A stretch of DNA of 56,588 nt, taken from the NCBI GenBank assembly GCA_039812985.1, contig JBDHUL010000002.1, positions 1-56,588 of the forward strand. Direction: 5' to 3'. The notes under the pieces were generated by a model. It worked only from the letters and a program-made list of their open reading frames with translations. It was not told where the DNA came from and searched no databases. The stretch's first letter is position 1, and every line of letters starts with the position of its first letter. The position numbers and the translations under genes are program-made. Positions 31,531 through 40,741 of this stretch are shown here, piece by piece. The DNA is from JAPUDS01 sp039812985. GTDB lineage: Bacteria; Patescibacteriota; Saccharimonadia; Saccharimonadales; Saccharimonadaceae.

Positions 31531-34290
31531 TTAGTGCGAGAGTCGGATTTCGGTACCATCCGAAGTTAATTGGGTATGACTGCGGCCGGTATTATCGGCA
31601 AGCACTGTGCCTTGCCCCTGCCCGTTCGTTGTAGCGGAGTTCTCCTCGCTTGCATGGTGTTTCGCGCGTCTTCGACTGCGTTTTCGCTTGCTGCTCGGCG
31701 GCTTCTGCCCGGAGTTTATGGTTTTTCGAGAGGAAGTGGTTGATACGTCAGGCAACTCCCCTTTCGCTTCAGGGCGAGGGACAACGTTTGGCGTTACTTC
31801 TTTTGCCAGACTGGTCTCGACAGCTTTCCTTGCTGTACGCGGGGAGGTTGGCTGCTCGGTTGTCGATGTAAGCAGGGTGCGGATTTCGGCTTCGACCTCT
31901 GCACGATCGCGGGCATATAGCTGGCGTGAATGGTCGACAATATAGGAGAAATAATCCGTTTGCGCCGACTGGGGTATGGTGAGGGTTGAGGCGCTAAAGG
32001 CCGGGGTTTTCTCCCCTTTTATGACCATGTTGATGATGAAGTTACGGTTATGCATCTGCAACAAGTCACCCGGCTCAAACTGGGGCTCAAACTGTTTGGC
32101 GAGCGTTGGAGCGTCGTCAGCCGATACGCGAAAGCTTATCATACTCCCAACGTTGCCGAACACCGCATTGCGAACTGTATCTTGGAGTTGAGAGATGTAC
32201 TGGTTGGCTACGGTCAGGTTGAGACCGTACTTGCGTGCCTCGCTAAGGATAACAGCGAAGCTGTCGGTCGCGAAATTTTGAAATTCGTCTACATAGAGGT
32301 AGAACGGACGTCGGTCTTCGATGTTCGGTATATCCGCACGACTCATCGCCGCCAGCTGTATCTTGGTAACGAGAAACGACCCGAGTATTGAGGCGTTGTC
32401 TTCACCAATGAGGCCGCGGGAGAGGTTGACAATAAGGATCTTGCCTTCATCCATAATTTGCCGGATATTGAACGTGCTTCTTGGCTGACCAATGATATTA
32501 CGGATAATCGGGTTCGCGACGAAGGCGCCCACTTTGTTAAGTACCGGGGCGATTGCTTCAGCCTGGAACTTATCATTCCAACTAGCAAATTCGATGTTCC
32601 AGAACTGTAGCACAACTGTGTCCTGACAGGTGGCGAGGACTTGTTTACGGAACCTTTTGTCAGTGAGCATGCGAGTAACATCGAGCATGGTAGTATCCGG
32701 GTGGTCGAGGAGCGCAAGGATGGTATAACGAAGGATGTACTCAAGCCTCGGGCCCCAACTTTCCCCAAACATGCGTTTTAAGACACCGATAATTTCGGAT
32801 GATATATTGTTCTTCATCGCAGGATTTATGACCTCCATAGGGTTAAACCCGAGGGGGTAAGCGGTGTCGGCTGGGTTGAAGTATACAACGTCTTTTATGC
32901 GGTGGGCGGGTATGAACTTAAGATTATTGACAGCAAAGTCACCATGCGGGTCAATAATGGCATAGCCTTGGTTATGATACACATCACTAAGGGCAAAGAG
33001 CTCAAGCAAACCAGACTTCCCTGCTCCTGTTTGCCCGATGATATATACGTGGCGGCTACGGTCGTATCGCCAGAGACCAAACTGGTGGTTGATGCCGCGA
33101 AAATTCGTGAGTCCAAATGCACTAATTTCGTCATCAATAGCACTGTTGCCGGTGAGCACTGGGAGGTGAGAGGGCGGCTCGGCGGTTTTGACGTTGGCCC
33201 ATACGATGTTTGGGGTCTCAACGTTTGTATGCGGAAGGTGAAATACACTGGCCAGTTCTTCGATGTTCAGGATAAACCCTCGATCGATGAAAAATCTTGC
33301 CGTGTATTTGCCGATGTCATCTGACTTAAAACTTGCGTTTGAAATCTTAAATCCGTTGAGGTTTGTAGAGTTGAACTGTTTAAATGTTCCGACGATTGCT
33401 TGCATACGCTGTTTGGCCATTGCCTGGTCGTTGCCCAGGTAGGCGATGCGAATTTTGACCTGGTACCCGAGCTTGGTTGATTTTTTCTCAATCTCGGAGA
33501 CCCGTGACTTGTCTCGCTCCGATAATTCCTTTTTGGCTTCTTTTGCAGTTTCTTCTGGCGGCCTCCAGAGGGCTTCGATGGCCCGAATGAGATAGGTGCC
33601 CACCATACCAAACCCACCGCTCATTCCTCCGAACGGTGTTCCGGTTTTTATACTCTCGGCATAGGCGCTGGCGCGGCGGTGCCAGTTGTCGGCGACTGGC
33701 CGGGCGAGGAACTGAATCCATATTTCTTCGTCGCTCTCCCCTCCCCCTTCCAACTTTGCGAGCGTGGCTGTAATACCTGCAAGCGGGTCAACCTCGAAAC
33801 TCTGAAACGTTTTTATGGGTAGCATTTCGTTGTCTGTCGGCACAAGTTCAGAGGTATATACAACATCGTGCGTAAGGTGGCGTCTCGTATAGTCTTCGTC
33901 CGCTTCATGTATTTGCACGGTTGGATACTGGGCATATATTTGCCCCTCAACAAAGTTTTGCAGGTGTTTTGGAACCCACACGTAAAAACGGATAAGCTTT
34001 CCGACTGCCGCAATCTCAAAACTTATATGTTCTTGTATACCGCCGCTCATACGGAGTTCACTACGGTCTCTCAAGATACCGTGCAAGCTCGCGAACATCT
34101 GTTCGGCGGCCAGTTCCTTTTTGTCGTTCGTACGCGGTATCTCGAGTACGAGTAACCGATGCTCGGCATGTTCGAGCGACTCGGCTTTTTTATAGTTCCG
34201 TGACGCCAGATATATAAGCAGCGCTGCCAGTGGTACCCAGATAAACCACAGTGATAAGAGACCGAATAACCACGATAGAAGCGTACTCAT
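31531..34290 (-). CDS. TraG/VirD4-like type IV secretion/conjugation ATPase
   Basis: A 919-residue membrane-anchored AAA+-like DNA translocase. One or two N-terminal membrane helices (residues 5-30) are followed by a roughly 370-residue domain of unknown fold. The motor domain comes next: Walker A GQTGAGKSG at 419-427, IIDPHGD, Walker B FYLYVDEFQNF (about 663-673) and SEARKYGLNLTVANQY as the sensor-like segment. The C-terminal tail is disordered, with a very basic KRKRSRRRAKHH stretch that could bind DNA. Such proteins couple DNA to a secretion pore. No other secretion gene is nearby. AGGAAG precedes the ATG. Confidence 0.85.
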   Translation of the reverse strand: MSTLLSWLFGLLSLWFIWVPLAALLIYLASRNYKKAESLEHAEHRLLVLEIPRTNDKKELAAEQMFASLHGILRDRSELRMSGGIQEHISFEIAAVGKLIRFYVWVPKHLQNFVEGQIYAQYPTVQIHEADEDYTRRHLTHDVVYTSELVPTDNEMLPIKTFQSFEVDPLAGITATLAKLEGGGESDEEIWIQFLARPVADNWHRRASAYAESIKTGTPFGGMSGGFGMVGTYLIRAIEALWRPPEETAKEAKKELSERDKSRVSEIEKKSTKLGYQVKIRIAYLGNDQAMAKQRMQAIVGTFKQFNSTNLNGFKISNASFKSDDIGKYTARFFIDRGFILNIEELASVFHLPHTNVETPNIVWANVKTAEPPSHLPVLTGNSAIDDEISAFGLTNFRGINHQFGLWRYDRSRHVYIIGQTGAGKSGLLELFALSDVYHNQGYAIIDPHGDFAVNNLKFIPAHRIKDVVYFNPADTAYPLGFNPMEVINPAMKNNISSEIIGVLKRMFGESWGPRLEYILRYTILALLDHPDTTMLDVTRMLTDKRFRKQVLATCQDTVVLQFWNIEFASWNDKFQAEAIAPVLNKVGAFVANPIIRNIIGQPRSTFNIRQIMDEGKILIVNLSRGLIGEDNASILGSFLVTKIQLAAMSRADIPNIEDRRPFYLYVDEFQNFATDSFAVILSEARKYGLNLTVANQYISQLQDTVRNAVFGNVGSMISFRVSADDAPTLAKQFEPQFEPGDLLQMHNRNFIINMVIKGEKTPAFSASTLTIPQSAQTDYFSYIVDHSRQLYARDRAEVEAEIRTLLTSTTEQPTSPRTARKAVETSLAKEVTPNVVPRPEAKGELPDVSTTSSRKTINSGQKPPSSKRKRSRRRAKHHASEENSATTNGQGQGTVLADNTGRSHTQLTSDGTEIRLSH

Positions 34291-34336
34291 GCTTCTTCCT
34301 ATTTTCTCTCAAATGCCTCTGAGAAGCAAATAGCCG

Positions 34337-35392
34337 TTATGCTTCCTCGGGACGAAGTTCGTAGGTTGCTTTTGCAACACGCTTAAACTCCATTTTGCTC
34401 TGTAGGTTCAAAAGGATAGTGGTCTCACGGACTTGTCGGCTTTTGAGCACGCGTTTGACGATTTCATCACGGTGCAGTGGCCCGCCTTCTTTTTTCAGAA
34501 TATCGGTGATAATGTCGGACACAGTTCCTTTCTTGTAGCCCCATTCGGCTAGAGCGTAGATGCCGCGGCCAATGAGTACGAAACGTTTGTCTTTAATGAG
34601 CTCGTTATGAATTGCCTGGGTGGTGACATCTTTGCGTTTAAAGTCCGAGTCCTTTATGGCCTTTGCGATGTCGGAGAAATGCAGCGGTTTGCCGCCGTCG
34701 TTTAAGATAACGTATATTTTGTCGCGAATATTTTTTGGGTTGACACTCGGCCATTTTACAAGACCCCAGATACCCTTAAGTTCGGCGAGGTCCTTCGACA
34801 GTGTAGCAACGGCCTGGACTTCGCTAGGCTTGTTGTAGCTCTCGATCTTGGAAAATAAGGCTTCGAGGTCAATAGCCTGAGCGTTTTCTTTGATAGTCTT
34901 CACGATAGTATCAACGGCTTTTTTGAGAGCTTTGTCATCCTTAAAGCTGTCCTTGAGGGCGATACTCGGAAAATACCGGTCATTTTCATCGACGGTCGTG
35001 AGCCTGGGTGCAAGTTCAGCTATAAACCCAACCTGGGCCTTTGTTCGTTCGTCAGCGCCAGGGATAACGGCGCTTGCTAGATTTGAGAGCCTAGCAGCGT
35101 TACCCATCTCGCTGAGATGGCGGACGAGAGTCTTTTCCATGTCAGCAACGTCTTTTTGACCCTCTTCGGCAGCGATCTTGAGGCGTATCAGAATAGCTTT
35201 TTCGAGTTGGCGGACGCGTTCGCGGGTAATACCAAGCAGTTCACCTATTTGCTCAAGCGTTTCTTTTCGGTCATAGAGTCCGAATCGACGAGAAACAATT
35301 TCACGTTCGCGCTCACGATCGATATGCCCAAGAATGGCTTCGACAGCTTTTTTGACATTTGGCGTACTTTCGACGGTACTTGGCTCGCTCAT
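34337..35392 (-). CDS. Sigma-region-4 and HARE-type winged-helix protein
   Basis: A 351-residue DNA-binding protein of mixed build. Residues 20-72 form a sigma-70 region 4 (the -35-reading helix-turn-helix): REREIVSRRFGLYDRKE, then LEQIGELLGITRERVRQLEK. Sigma regions 2 and 3, needed for -10 melting, are missing. The middle is helical. Residues about 215-345 hold two winged-helix units of the HARE-HTH/RpoE(delta) type (LHFSDIAKAIKDSDFK, LHRDEIVKRVLKSRQV). It might act as an RNA polymerase accessory factor. AAAAGGA precedes the ATG and a consensus-like promoter lies at 35465-35493. Confidence 0.82.
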   Translation of the reverse strand: MSEPSTVESTPNVKKAVEAILGHIDREREREIVSRRFGLYDRKETLEQIGELLGITRERVRQLEKAILIRLKIAAEEGQKDVADMEKTLVRHLSEMGNAARLSNLASAVIPGADERTKAQVGFIAELAPRLTTVDENDRYFPSIALKDSFKDDKALKKAVDTIVKTIKENAQAIDLEALFSKIESYNKPSEVQAVATLSKDLAELKGIWGLVKWPSVNPKNIRDKIYVILNDGGKPLHFSDIAKAIKDSDFKRKDVTTQAIHNELIKDKRFVLIGRGIYALAEWGYKKGTVSDIITDILKKEGGPLHRDEIVKRVLKSRQVRETTILLNLQSKMEFKRVAKATYELRPEEA

Positions 35393-35464
35393 AGGGTCCT
35401 TTTCTGTTAGCTCTTGGTAAATATCTGGTTCGCCGTTGCCCAGAGTAGCGATCGATTTATATGT

Positions 35465-35493
35465 ATTTTACAACGTACTGTATTTAAAGTCAA
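35465..35493 (-). promoter_or_regulatory. Promoter of the sigma-4/HARE gene
   Basis: On the minus strand TTGACT (35493 to 35488), a 17-bp spacer and TAAAAT (35470 to 35465). The leader to the ATG at 35392 is about 65 nt and includes the ribosome-binding site. Confidence 0.7.
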
Positions 35494-35548
35494 ATACTCG
35501 ATTTGCATATATTTCGTACACACTATTGTACCACATAGTTGGCGCTTA

Positions 35549-35566
35549 TGGTAAATAGTTTTACCA
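35549..35566. promoter_or_regulatory. 18-bp palindrome upstream of the sigma-4/HARE promoter
   Basis: TGGTAAA-tagt-TTTACCA, perfect 7-bp arms. It lies 56 bp upstream of the -35 box, in the 313-bp gap (35393-35705) after topA. A regulator site is possible. In the same gap CTGTCA-actt-TGACAG (about 35618-35633) is another short palindrome. No gene was seen in the gap. Confidence 0.4.
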
Positions 35567-35705
35567 GGCTTTTTTGTAGTAAAAAATATGTTTAGCCTAC
35601 TCATAGTTCCCTGCTCTGTCAACTTTGACAGCAACGCCCATGAATTAACACTCTAGGGATGAAGGTTACGTCGTAACAGTTGACAACGACACTTCCGCTC
35701 TCCAG

Positions 35706-38066
35706 CTATTTTTTCTTCGGTGATCGTTGTGCAAACCGTCGTCCTTTGGCCTTAACGGGAGCATCGGCGAGCAGTTGCAACGCTTGTTCGTGAGTAATGG
35801 TTTTGGGGTCGGTATCTTTGGGTATTTTGGCATTTTTCTTTCCGTCAGTGATATATGGCCCAAACCGGCCGTTCAGTACCTTGACGCCGTCGCCAAAGTC
35901 GGCAATGTTTTTCTCGGCTTCGGCTTGAAGTTTTGCGGCGTAGAGTTCGCGGGCCTCAACCTCTGTTATGGTATGGGGATCGAGCGGCTTTTTTATGCTC
36001 ACGTACAATTTTCCAACCTGTATATATGGCCCAAACCGGCCAATATTTGCTTTCATCTCTTGACCGTCGTCGGTCGTGCCAATGACACGGGGTAGTTCAA
36101 AGGCTTTAAGAGCTTGCTCGAGGGTAACGGTTTCGACCCGTGCGCCTGACGGCATAGGGGCAAACTCTGGTTTTTCCTCTGACTCGGTACTACCAAGCTG
36201 GAGTAGCGGGCCAAACCGCCCAAACCGGGCAAAGATAGGCTTGCCAGTTGTTGGGTGGGTACCGATTTCCCGCGCCTGGGCCACGGCGGCGCGGTCGATA
36301 TTGCTCGAAGCCTCTATGCGGGCGTGGAAGGGGTCGTAAAAGTCCTTCAGCATAGTGTTGCGAGCCAGTTTGTTGCGGGCGATATCATCGAAGTGCTCCT
36401 CGACGCTCGCAGTAAAGCCGTAATCGACAACCTCTTCAAAGTGGTTACCGAGAAAATCAGCGATAAGTTCTCCGGCTGGTGTAGGAATGAGCTTTCCTCT
36501 GTCCGCTCCAGTTTTTTCGCTGACGATTGTCCGGATGACGCTCGCCTCTCTTCCTGTCTTCGCCTCGAGGCGGAGCTCTACGATGTCGCGAGGTGTTCCT
36601 TCCCCCTCGCCCCGTTCGACGTAGCCCCGGGTCTGAACAGTGCTGATAATGGTCGCATAGGTACTTGGTCGTCCGATGCCTAACTCTTCAAGTTTTTTTA
36701 CAAGCGAGCCTTCGGTGTAGCGAGCTGGTGGTTTAGCAAAAATCTGGCGAGCCATAGCGTGGTCGAGAATCAGCTTGTCCCCGGCGTATAGCGGCGGAAG
36801 GAGGTTATCTTCTTTGCTGCGGCCGTAAACTTTTAAAAACCCGTCAAATGTCACGACTTCACCCTTTGCTACGAAATACGAACCGGTGCCCGAATTGTCG
36901 GGGCTCAGTGCTATTCGTACCTCTGTTCTCTCAAGTTGGGCTGGTGCCATCTGACTGGCGAGTGTCCGTCGTCGTATGAGGGTATAGAGCTTCTGCTCGT
37001 ATTCGTTACCAGACGCAACTTCGCGTGACATGTCAGTTGGTCGTATAGCCTCGTGGGCTTCCTGGGCCGAGGCGTTCTTTGTTCGAAAGGCGCGAACCTG
37101 TACGTACTCTTTGCCGTAAGCTTCTTCTATAAAACTTGCCGCGGCCGCCATGGCTTGTTTCGACAGTGTTACACTGTCAGTACGCATATAGGTAATTTTT
37201 CCCTCTTGATAGAGCTTCTGTGCTGCCTGCATCGTACTTTTACTGCTAAATCCAAGAACAGAGTTGGCAGTCTGCTGCAATGTACTGGTGGTAAATGGCG
37301 CCGCTGGGTGACGCGTCCCCGGTGTTTTGGCGACATTTGAAATAGTATACGTTGCGCCGACAAGACTCTCGAGAAACGTACGGGCGTCATCCTCTGTCTG
37401 AAACCTTTCTGGCAACTCGGCTTTTATCAGGTCAGGTGCTGAATCATTTGCATCGCTGGTACGAAAATCGGCCGTTACTTTATAAGTGGCACTTGACTCG
37501 AAATTACGGATGTCACGCTCTCGTTCAACCAGCAGCCGAACTGCTGGGCTTTGGACACGGCCAGCGCTCTTGCCGCCGGGGACCTTCTGCCATACTACGG
37601 GGCTCAGTTCGAATCCAACAATCCGGTCAAGGATTTGCCGGGCCTGTTGAGCCTCAACTAAGTGCATATCGACGGTACGAGGGTGCTTGACCGCCTCTTC
37701 TATCGCATTTTTGGTGATTTCGTGGAAGACGATTCGGTGGGTTGTTCTCGGGTCGAGCTTCAGCACTTCACAGAGGTGCCAGGCAATAGCTTCACCCTCG
37801 CGGTCTTCGTCCGTTGCAAGCCATACTGTCTTAGCAGCTTTAACGGCTTTCCTTAGTTCGGCGATGGTCTTTTTCTTTTCACTGTCGATATCGTAGATCG
37901 TTTTAAAGCCGTTCTTGACGTCGATAGGCGGGGTACCGTCTTTGGTCTTTTTAGCAATGGAACGAATGTGGCCAATACTGGAAAGTACCTTAAAATCTTT
38001 TCCAAGGTAGCCTTCGATAGTTTTTGCCTTTGCCGGGCTCTCGACGATAACTAAGTTGTTTGCCAT
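35706..38066 (-). CDS. topA: DNA topoisomerase I
   Basis: Type IA topoisomerase that relaxes negative supercoils. The 786 residues start with the TOPRIM domain (NLVIVESPAKAKTIEGYL; acidic ATDEDREGEAIAWH). The catalytic core follows with active-site Tyr293 in ITYMRTDSVT. Instead of the zinc ribbons of E. coli TopA, the C-terminus has three or four topoisomerase C-terminal repeats with the GRFGP(Y/L) signature (for example GRFGPYIQVG and GRFGPYITDGKKN) and ends in a basic tail. AAAGGA is 5 bp before the ATG at 38066; longer readings upstream lack support. Confidence 0.96.
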   Translation of the reverse strand: MANNLVIVESPAKAKTIEGYLGKDFKVLSSIGHIRSIAKKTKDGTPPIDVKNGFKTIYDIDSEKKKTIAELRKAVKAAKTVWLATDEDREGEAIAWHLCEVLKLDPRTTHRIVFHEITKNAIEEAVKHPRTVDMHLVEAQQARQILDRIVGFELSPVVWQKVPGGKSAGRVQSPAVRLLVERERDIRNFESSATYKVTADFRTSDANDSAPDLIKAELPERFQTEDDARTFLESLVGATYTISNVAKTPGTRHPAAPFTTSTLQQTANSVLGFSSKSTMQAAQKLYQEGKITYMRTDSVTLSKQAMAAAASFIEEAYGKEYVQVRAFRTKNASAQEAHEAIRPTDMSREVASGNEYEQKLYTLIRRRTLASQMAPAQLERTEVRIALSPDNSGTGSYFVAKGEVVTFDGFLKVYGRSKEDNLLPPLYAGDKLILDHAMARQIFAKPPARYTEGSLVKKLEELGIGRPSTYATIISTVQTRGYVERGEGEGTPRDIVELRLEAKTGREASVIRTIVSEKTGADRGKLIPTPAGELIADFLGNHFEEVVDYGFTASVEEHFDDIARNKLARNTMLKDFYDPFHARIEASSNIDRAAVAQAREIGTHPTTGKPIFARFGRFGPLLQLGSTESEEKPEFAPMPSGARVETVTLEQALKAFELPRVIGTTDDGQEMKANIGRFGPYIQVGKLYVSIKKPLDPHTITEVEARELYAAKLQAEAEKNIADFGDGVKVLNGRFGPYITDGKKNAKIPKDTDPKTITHEQALQLLADAPVKAKGRRFAQRSPKKK

Positions 38067-38141
38067 ATGTCCTTTATATATAACACAGTCCCCCATACTA
38101 GCACCAAAACTTTTTTTGTAAATACATGGCCGGTGCTTCGT

Positions 38142-38170
38142 TTGACAAAAAAGACAAGCGGGAGCATAAT
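38142..38170 (+). promoter_or_regulatory. Near-consensus promoter TTGACA-17-CATAAT
   Basis: TTGACA (38142-38147), 17-bp spacer, CATAAT (38165-38170). Transcription would start near 38177 and read a leader of about 90 nt into the gene at 38267. It also lies just upstream of topA on the other strand. Confidence 0.75.
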
Positions 38171-38266
38171 ACAATCTCAAGACGCCCACGGAACAAAGAC
38201 AAAAATCGTCTAGAGACGCCTAATACGTATCAAACGAGCAGCCTTGACTGCAAGGAGTATAAATCT

Positions 38267-38581
38267 ATGGGGTATACAAATAATACGGTAGGCTACGGTG
38301 GCTTTCGAGAGTGCTCAGAGTCTCATATCGCCCCAACATCATGGAATCGTACACAGGAACTAGGGCGTATAACAACGCGCCCGCTCATGCAGCTAGAGCA
38401 ACAACAAGCACAGATTCTACCCAAGCCAGAGCAAACGAAAGAATCTGTGCCGTCTTTCCCGAGCCAAGCGACCGATAATACGACGCGGCAGCTTGGGGGC
38501 ATGGGAAGCATTGCGAGTAACGTTGTGCAGCGGACTGGCGGTACGAACACGGAAAACCGCTTTAGGCGTCACCTACTATAA
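38267..38581 (+). CDS. Small hypothetical protein, 104 aa
   Basis: Unrecognised. The protein is rich in Gln, Thr, Asn, Ser and Arg, without a hydrophobic core, so it is probably largely disordered. The start at 38267 is fixed by AAGGAG 9 bp upstream and by the promoter at 38142-38170; an in-frame ATG at 38126 precedes the promoter and cannot be used from it. It lies alone between the divergent topA and the convergent beta-helix gene. The strong promoter suggests steady, high expression, perhaps as a nucleic-acid- or surface-binding protein, but that is speculation. Confidence 0.65.
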   Translation: MGYTNNTVGYGGFRECSESHIAPTSWNRTQELGRITTRPLMQLEQQQAQILPKPEQTKESVPSFPSQATDNTTRQLGGMGSIASNVVQRTGGTNTENRFRRHLL

Positions 38582-38670
38582 TGATACGGTTAAAGCGAAT
38601 ATTCTCTATTGCAACCAAGGCCGATGACCTGACCCCCTACATTTGTATTTTCGAGAGGAGTTTCGCGTAT

Positions 38671-40689
38671 TTAATACCGCGGCCAGGCTAATGCACCGCG
38701 GCTCGTAACGGTACCGGCCGGTATGCCCATGGCTGAGGCGACATCGGCCGAAACGACCCTGGCAGAGTTGTACGCTGGTGTACCGGAACGAATACGAAAG
38801 TCGCTCCCAGTGAGGCTTATGAAGAACGGGTTTGTTGTTGAGCTTCCTCGTAGGTCGTGGCTGTGTCCTTCAAATGCTTTATGGGTGAGTCGAAACGTAC
38901 TGAGGTAGGTGTATTTTCCACCGTTCGACGATGCATCCCACCATGTCACAGGAATTGCGGTGGTGGTGCGGAAATAACTGTTATAATCGAGACCTTTCAT
39001 GTATACGTTTGGGTTGGTGTTGAGCGGCGACGTTGGACTACCCTTTTGCGCAAGAAATACAGCGTTGCCAGCTGTGGCATATACCACGTTGTTGTATACT
39101 TCGATATTTCGGGTGTCCAACACTGGTTCCGTCCCGTTAGTGACCTGTGCATTACGGTTGTCGTCATAGACCCATATGGCCATCCCGCCGTTTTTCACAA
39201 GGGTGTTATTGTATATCTTGGTGGTGTCTGAGGCGACGCGGATACCTTGTTTGCCGTTACTGTAGATGAGGTTTGACGCGATGATGCCATTTGAGGACAC
39301 TTCGTAAAACAATCCCGACCCCTGGTTGTTACGCGCGACATTGTTGACGATAACACCGTCGCGACAGTTCAGGTCGCACCAAAATCCAGCGGCTCCTTCG
39401 AGGTTGCCTTCAAATATATTGCCGCGCACGGTAAACCCGTTCATATGGGCTATTTTGATACCGGCCATGCCGCAAGAGGCTTTACAGTTATAGCCAAAAT
39501 GCTCAATGTTGTTGCCGGCGACGAGGTTGTTTTCGATGAGGAGTTTATCTTTCATGGCGTAGTTGTTATACAGGCCATGTCCGTTTGACGTCATCCCTGT
39601 ATAGCCATTTTGAGCGAAGACGTTGTGCCGCACGATACCGTTTGGACGCATGTTAAGTCCGTAGGCGGCATTTTGCGTGAAAACGGAGTTCTCGACTCTG
39701 GCCTGGGGAGTAGTGGCGCTGCTCTCACCACCTAGGTACACAGCTCCTCGTGTGAGTATGCCGTATTCGTTTGTGGCATAGCGTCGAAAGCCAATGCCGA
39801 GTATAGATGACGACGACGGCGTCGCTCCCAGTACAAGTGCGTTTGGACGAGCCGCTAGCTCGACGGTTTTTCCGACCGGGCTTGTTCCGATATACATCAC
39901 TCTTGCGGTGTGGTCGTAGTAGAATTTCCCGGCGTTGTTCGCTATTTGAGACAGAGCGCCTACTTGCTGAAGACGGCTTCCGTTTATGTAGACCATTTGA
40001 GGGTCACCAGCACGAGGGTAACTCGGGTGCTGTGACATGTCGTAGTGGTAGCATGGACCGTTGTTTGCGGGGAGAGGTGCTTGAGCGGTTATGGAGCGAG
40101 TATAGTATTTGTTGTCGCAAAAACTCGGCGTTGACCATGACATCGACCATGTCCCATTGTTATTGTTCTTCCAGGCTGATGATGCTATAACATCGGTGCC
40201 GTCGAACCATACTTTTTCGTGGGGATAAGCCTGGAACGAGACATCTTTGTAGATAATTGCGCCAGACACATTTGGCGTTTTGTAATACCAATCTCGGTAA
40301 ACACCGCCGCGTATCACAACTGTGCCACGACCCGGGAGTGGAGGGACGAGATCAACTGCACGGTTGAGTGTTTTAACGGGCGCATCGACGGTGCCGGTAT
40401 TGGTATCGTCACCGGTCGTTGCCATAAAAACGGCTCCTTCTGGTATGGCGTAGTTGGTGTCGGGTATTGTCTGTCCGGTTTTGTCGAGGCCTAGGCTGGC
40501 TGAGCGAATGGCGTTATCGTTAATAGCATAGGCATGTGCTGTCGGAGTCGTCCCGAGTAGTATACTATCGAGGCTCATGCTGGCCGCTCCAACCACAAGA
40601 CTCCCTATGATCGCGTAGGAGACGATAGGACTAAGTTGGAGGCGTGTGGTGTGTTTGTGGCGTGGGGTATTTGTGGGGCGTAACGTCAT
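38671..40689 (-). CDS. Secreted right-handed beta-helix protein
   Basis: A 672-residue exported protein. A basic N-terminus, a hydrophobic segment (about residues 20-45) and a TAHA site form a signal peptide or anchor. A DUF1565-like start (TGDDTNTGTVDAPVKTLNRA) leads into a long parallel beta-helix with repeating turns such as IENNLVAGNN, VRGNIFEGN, IVNNVARNN, IASNLIYSN and IYNNTLVKN (about residues 330-500). Such folds occur in polysaccharide lyases and in adhesins. No definite catalytic set could be assigned. Cysteines at about 400-435 may form disulfides. Possible roles are host-surface binding or glycan cutting. Confidence 0.83.
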   Translation of the reverse strand: MTLRPTNTPRHKHTTRLQLSPIVSYAIIGSLVVGAASMSLDSILLGTTPTAHAYAINDNAIRSASLGLDKTGQTIPDTNYAIPEGAVFMATTGDDTNTGTVDAPVKTLNRAVDLVPPLPGRGTVVIRGGVYRDWYYKTPNVSGAIIYKDVSFQAYPHEKVWFDGTDVIASSAWKNNNNGTWSMSWSTPSFCDNKYYTRSITAQAPLPANNGPCYHYDMSQHPSYPRAGDPQMVYINGSRLQQVGALSQIANNAGKFYYDHTARVMYIGTSPVGKTVELAARPNALVLGATPSSSSILGIGFRRYATNEYGILTRGAVYLGGESSATTPQARVENSVFTQNAAYGLNMRPNGIVRHNVFAQNGYTGMTSNGHGLYNNYAMKDKLLIENNLVAGNNIEHFGYNCKASCGMAGIKIAHMNGFTVRGNIFEGNLEGAAGFWCDLNCRDGVIVNNVARNNQGSGLFYEVSSNGIIASNLIYSNGKQGIRVASDTTKIYNNTLVKNGGMAIWVYDDNRNAQVTNGTEPVLDTRNIEVYNNVVYATAGNAVFLAQKGSPTSPLNTNPNVYMKGLDYNSYFRTTTAIPVTWWDASSNGGKYTYLSTFRLTHKAFEGHSHDLRGSSTTNPFFISLTGSDFRIRSGTPAYNSARVVSADVASAMGIPAGTVTSRGALAWPRY

Positions 40690-40741
40690 AATAACTATAA
40701 CTATAATATATCATGCTTGAGCTTACAAATACCGCACATGA

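Noticed and set aside
38126..38266. Longer N-terminus for the gene at 38267
   Set aside because: The ATG at 38126 is upstream of the TTGACA-CATAAT promoter, while 38267 has AAGGAG at the right distance.
38215..38580. 9-bp inverted repeats GACGCCTAA/TTAGGCGTC flanking the 104-aa gene
   Set aside because: Far apart, no other mobile-element features; chance is likely.
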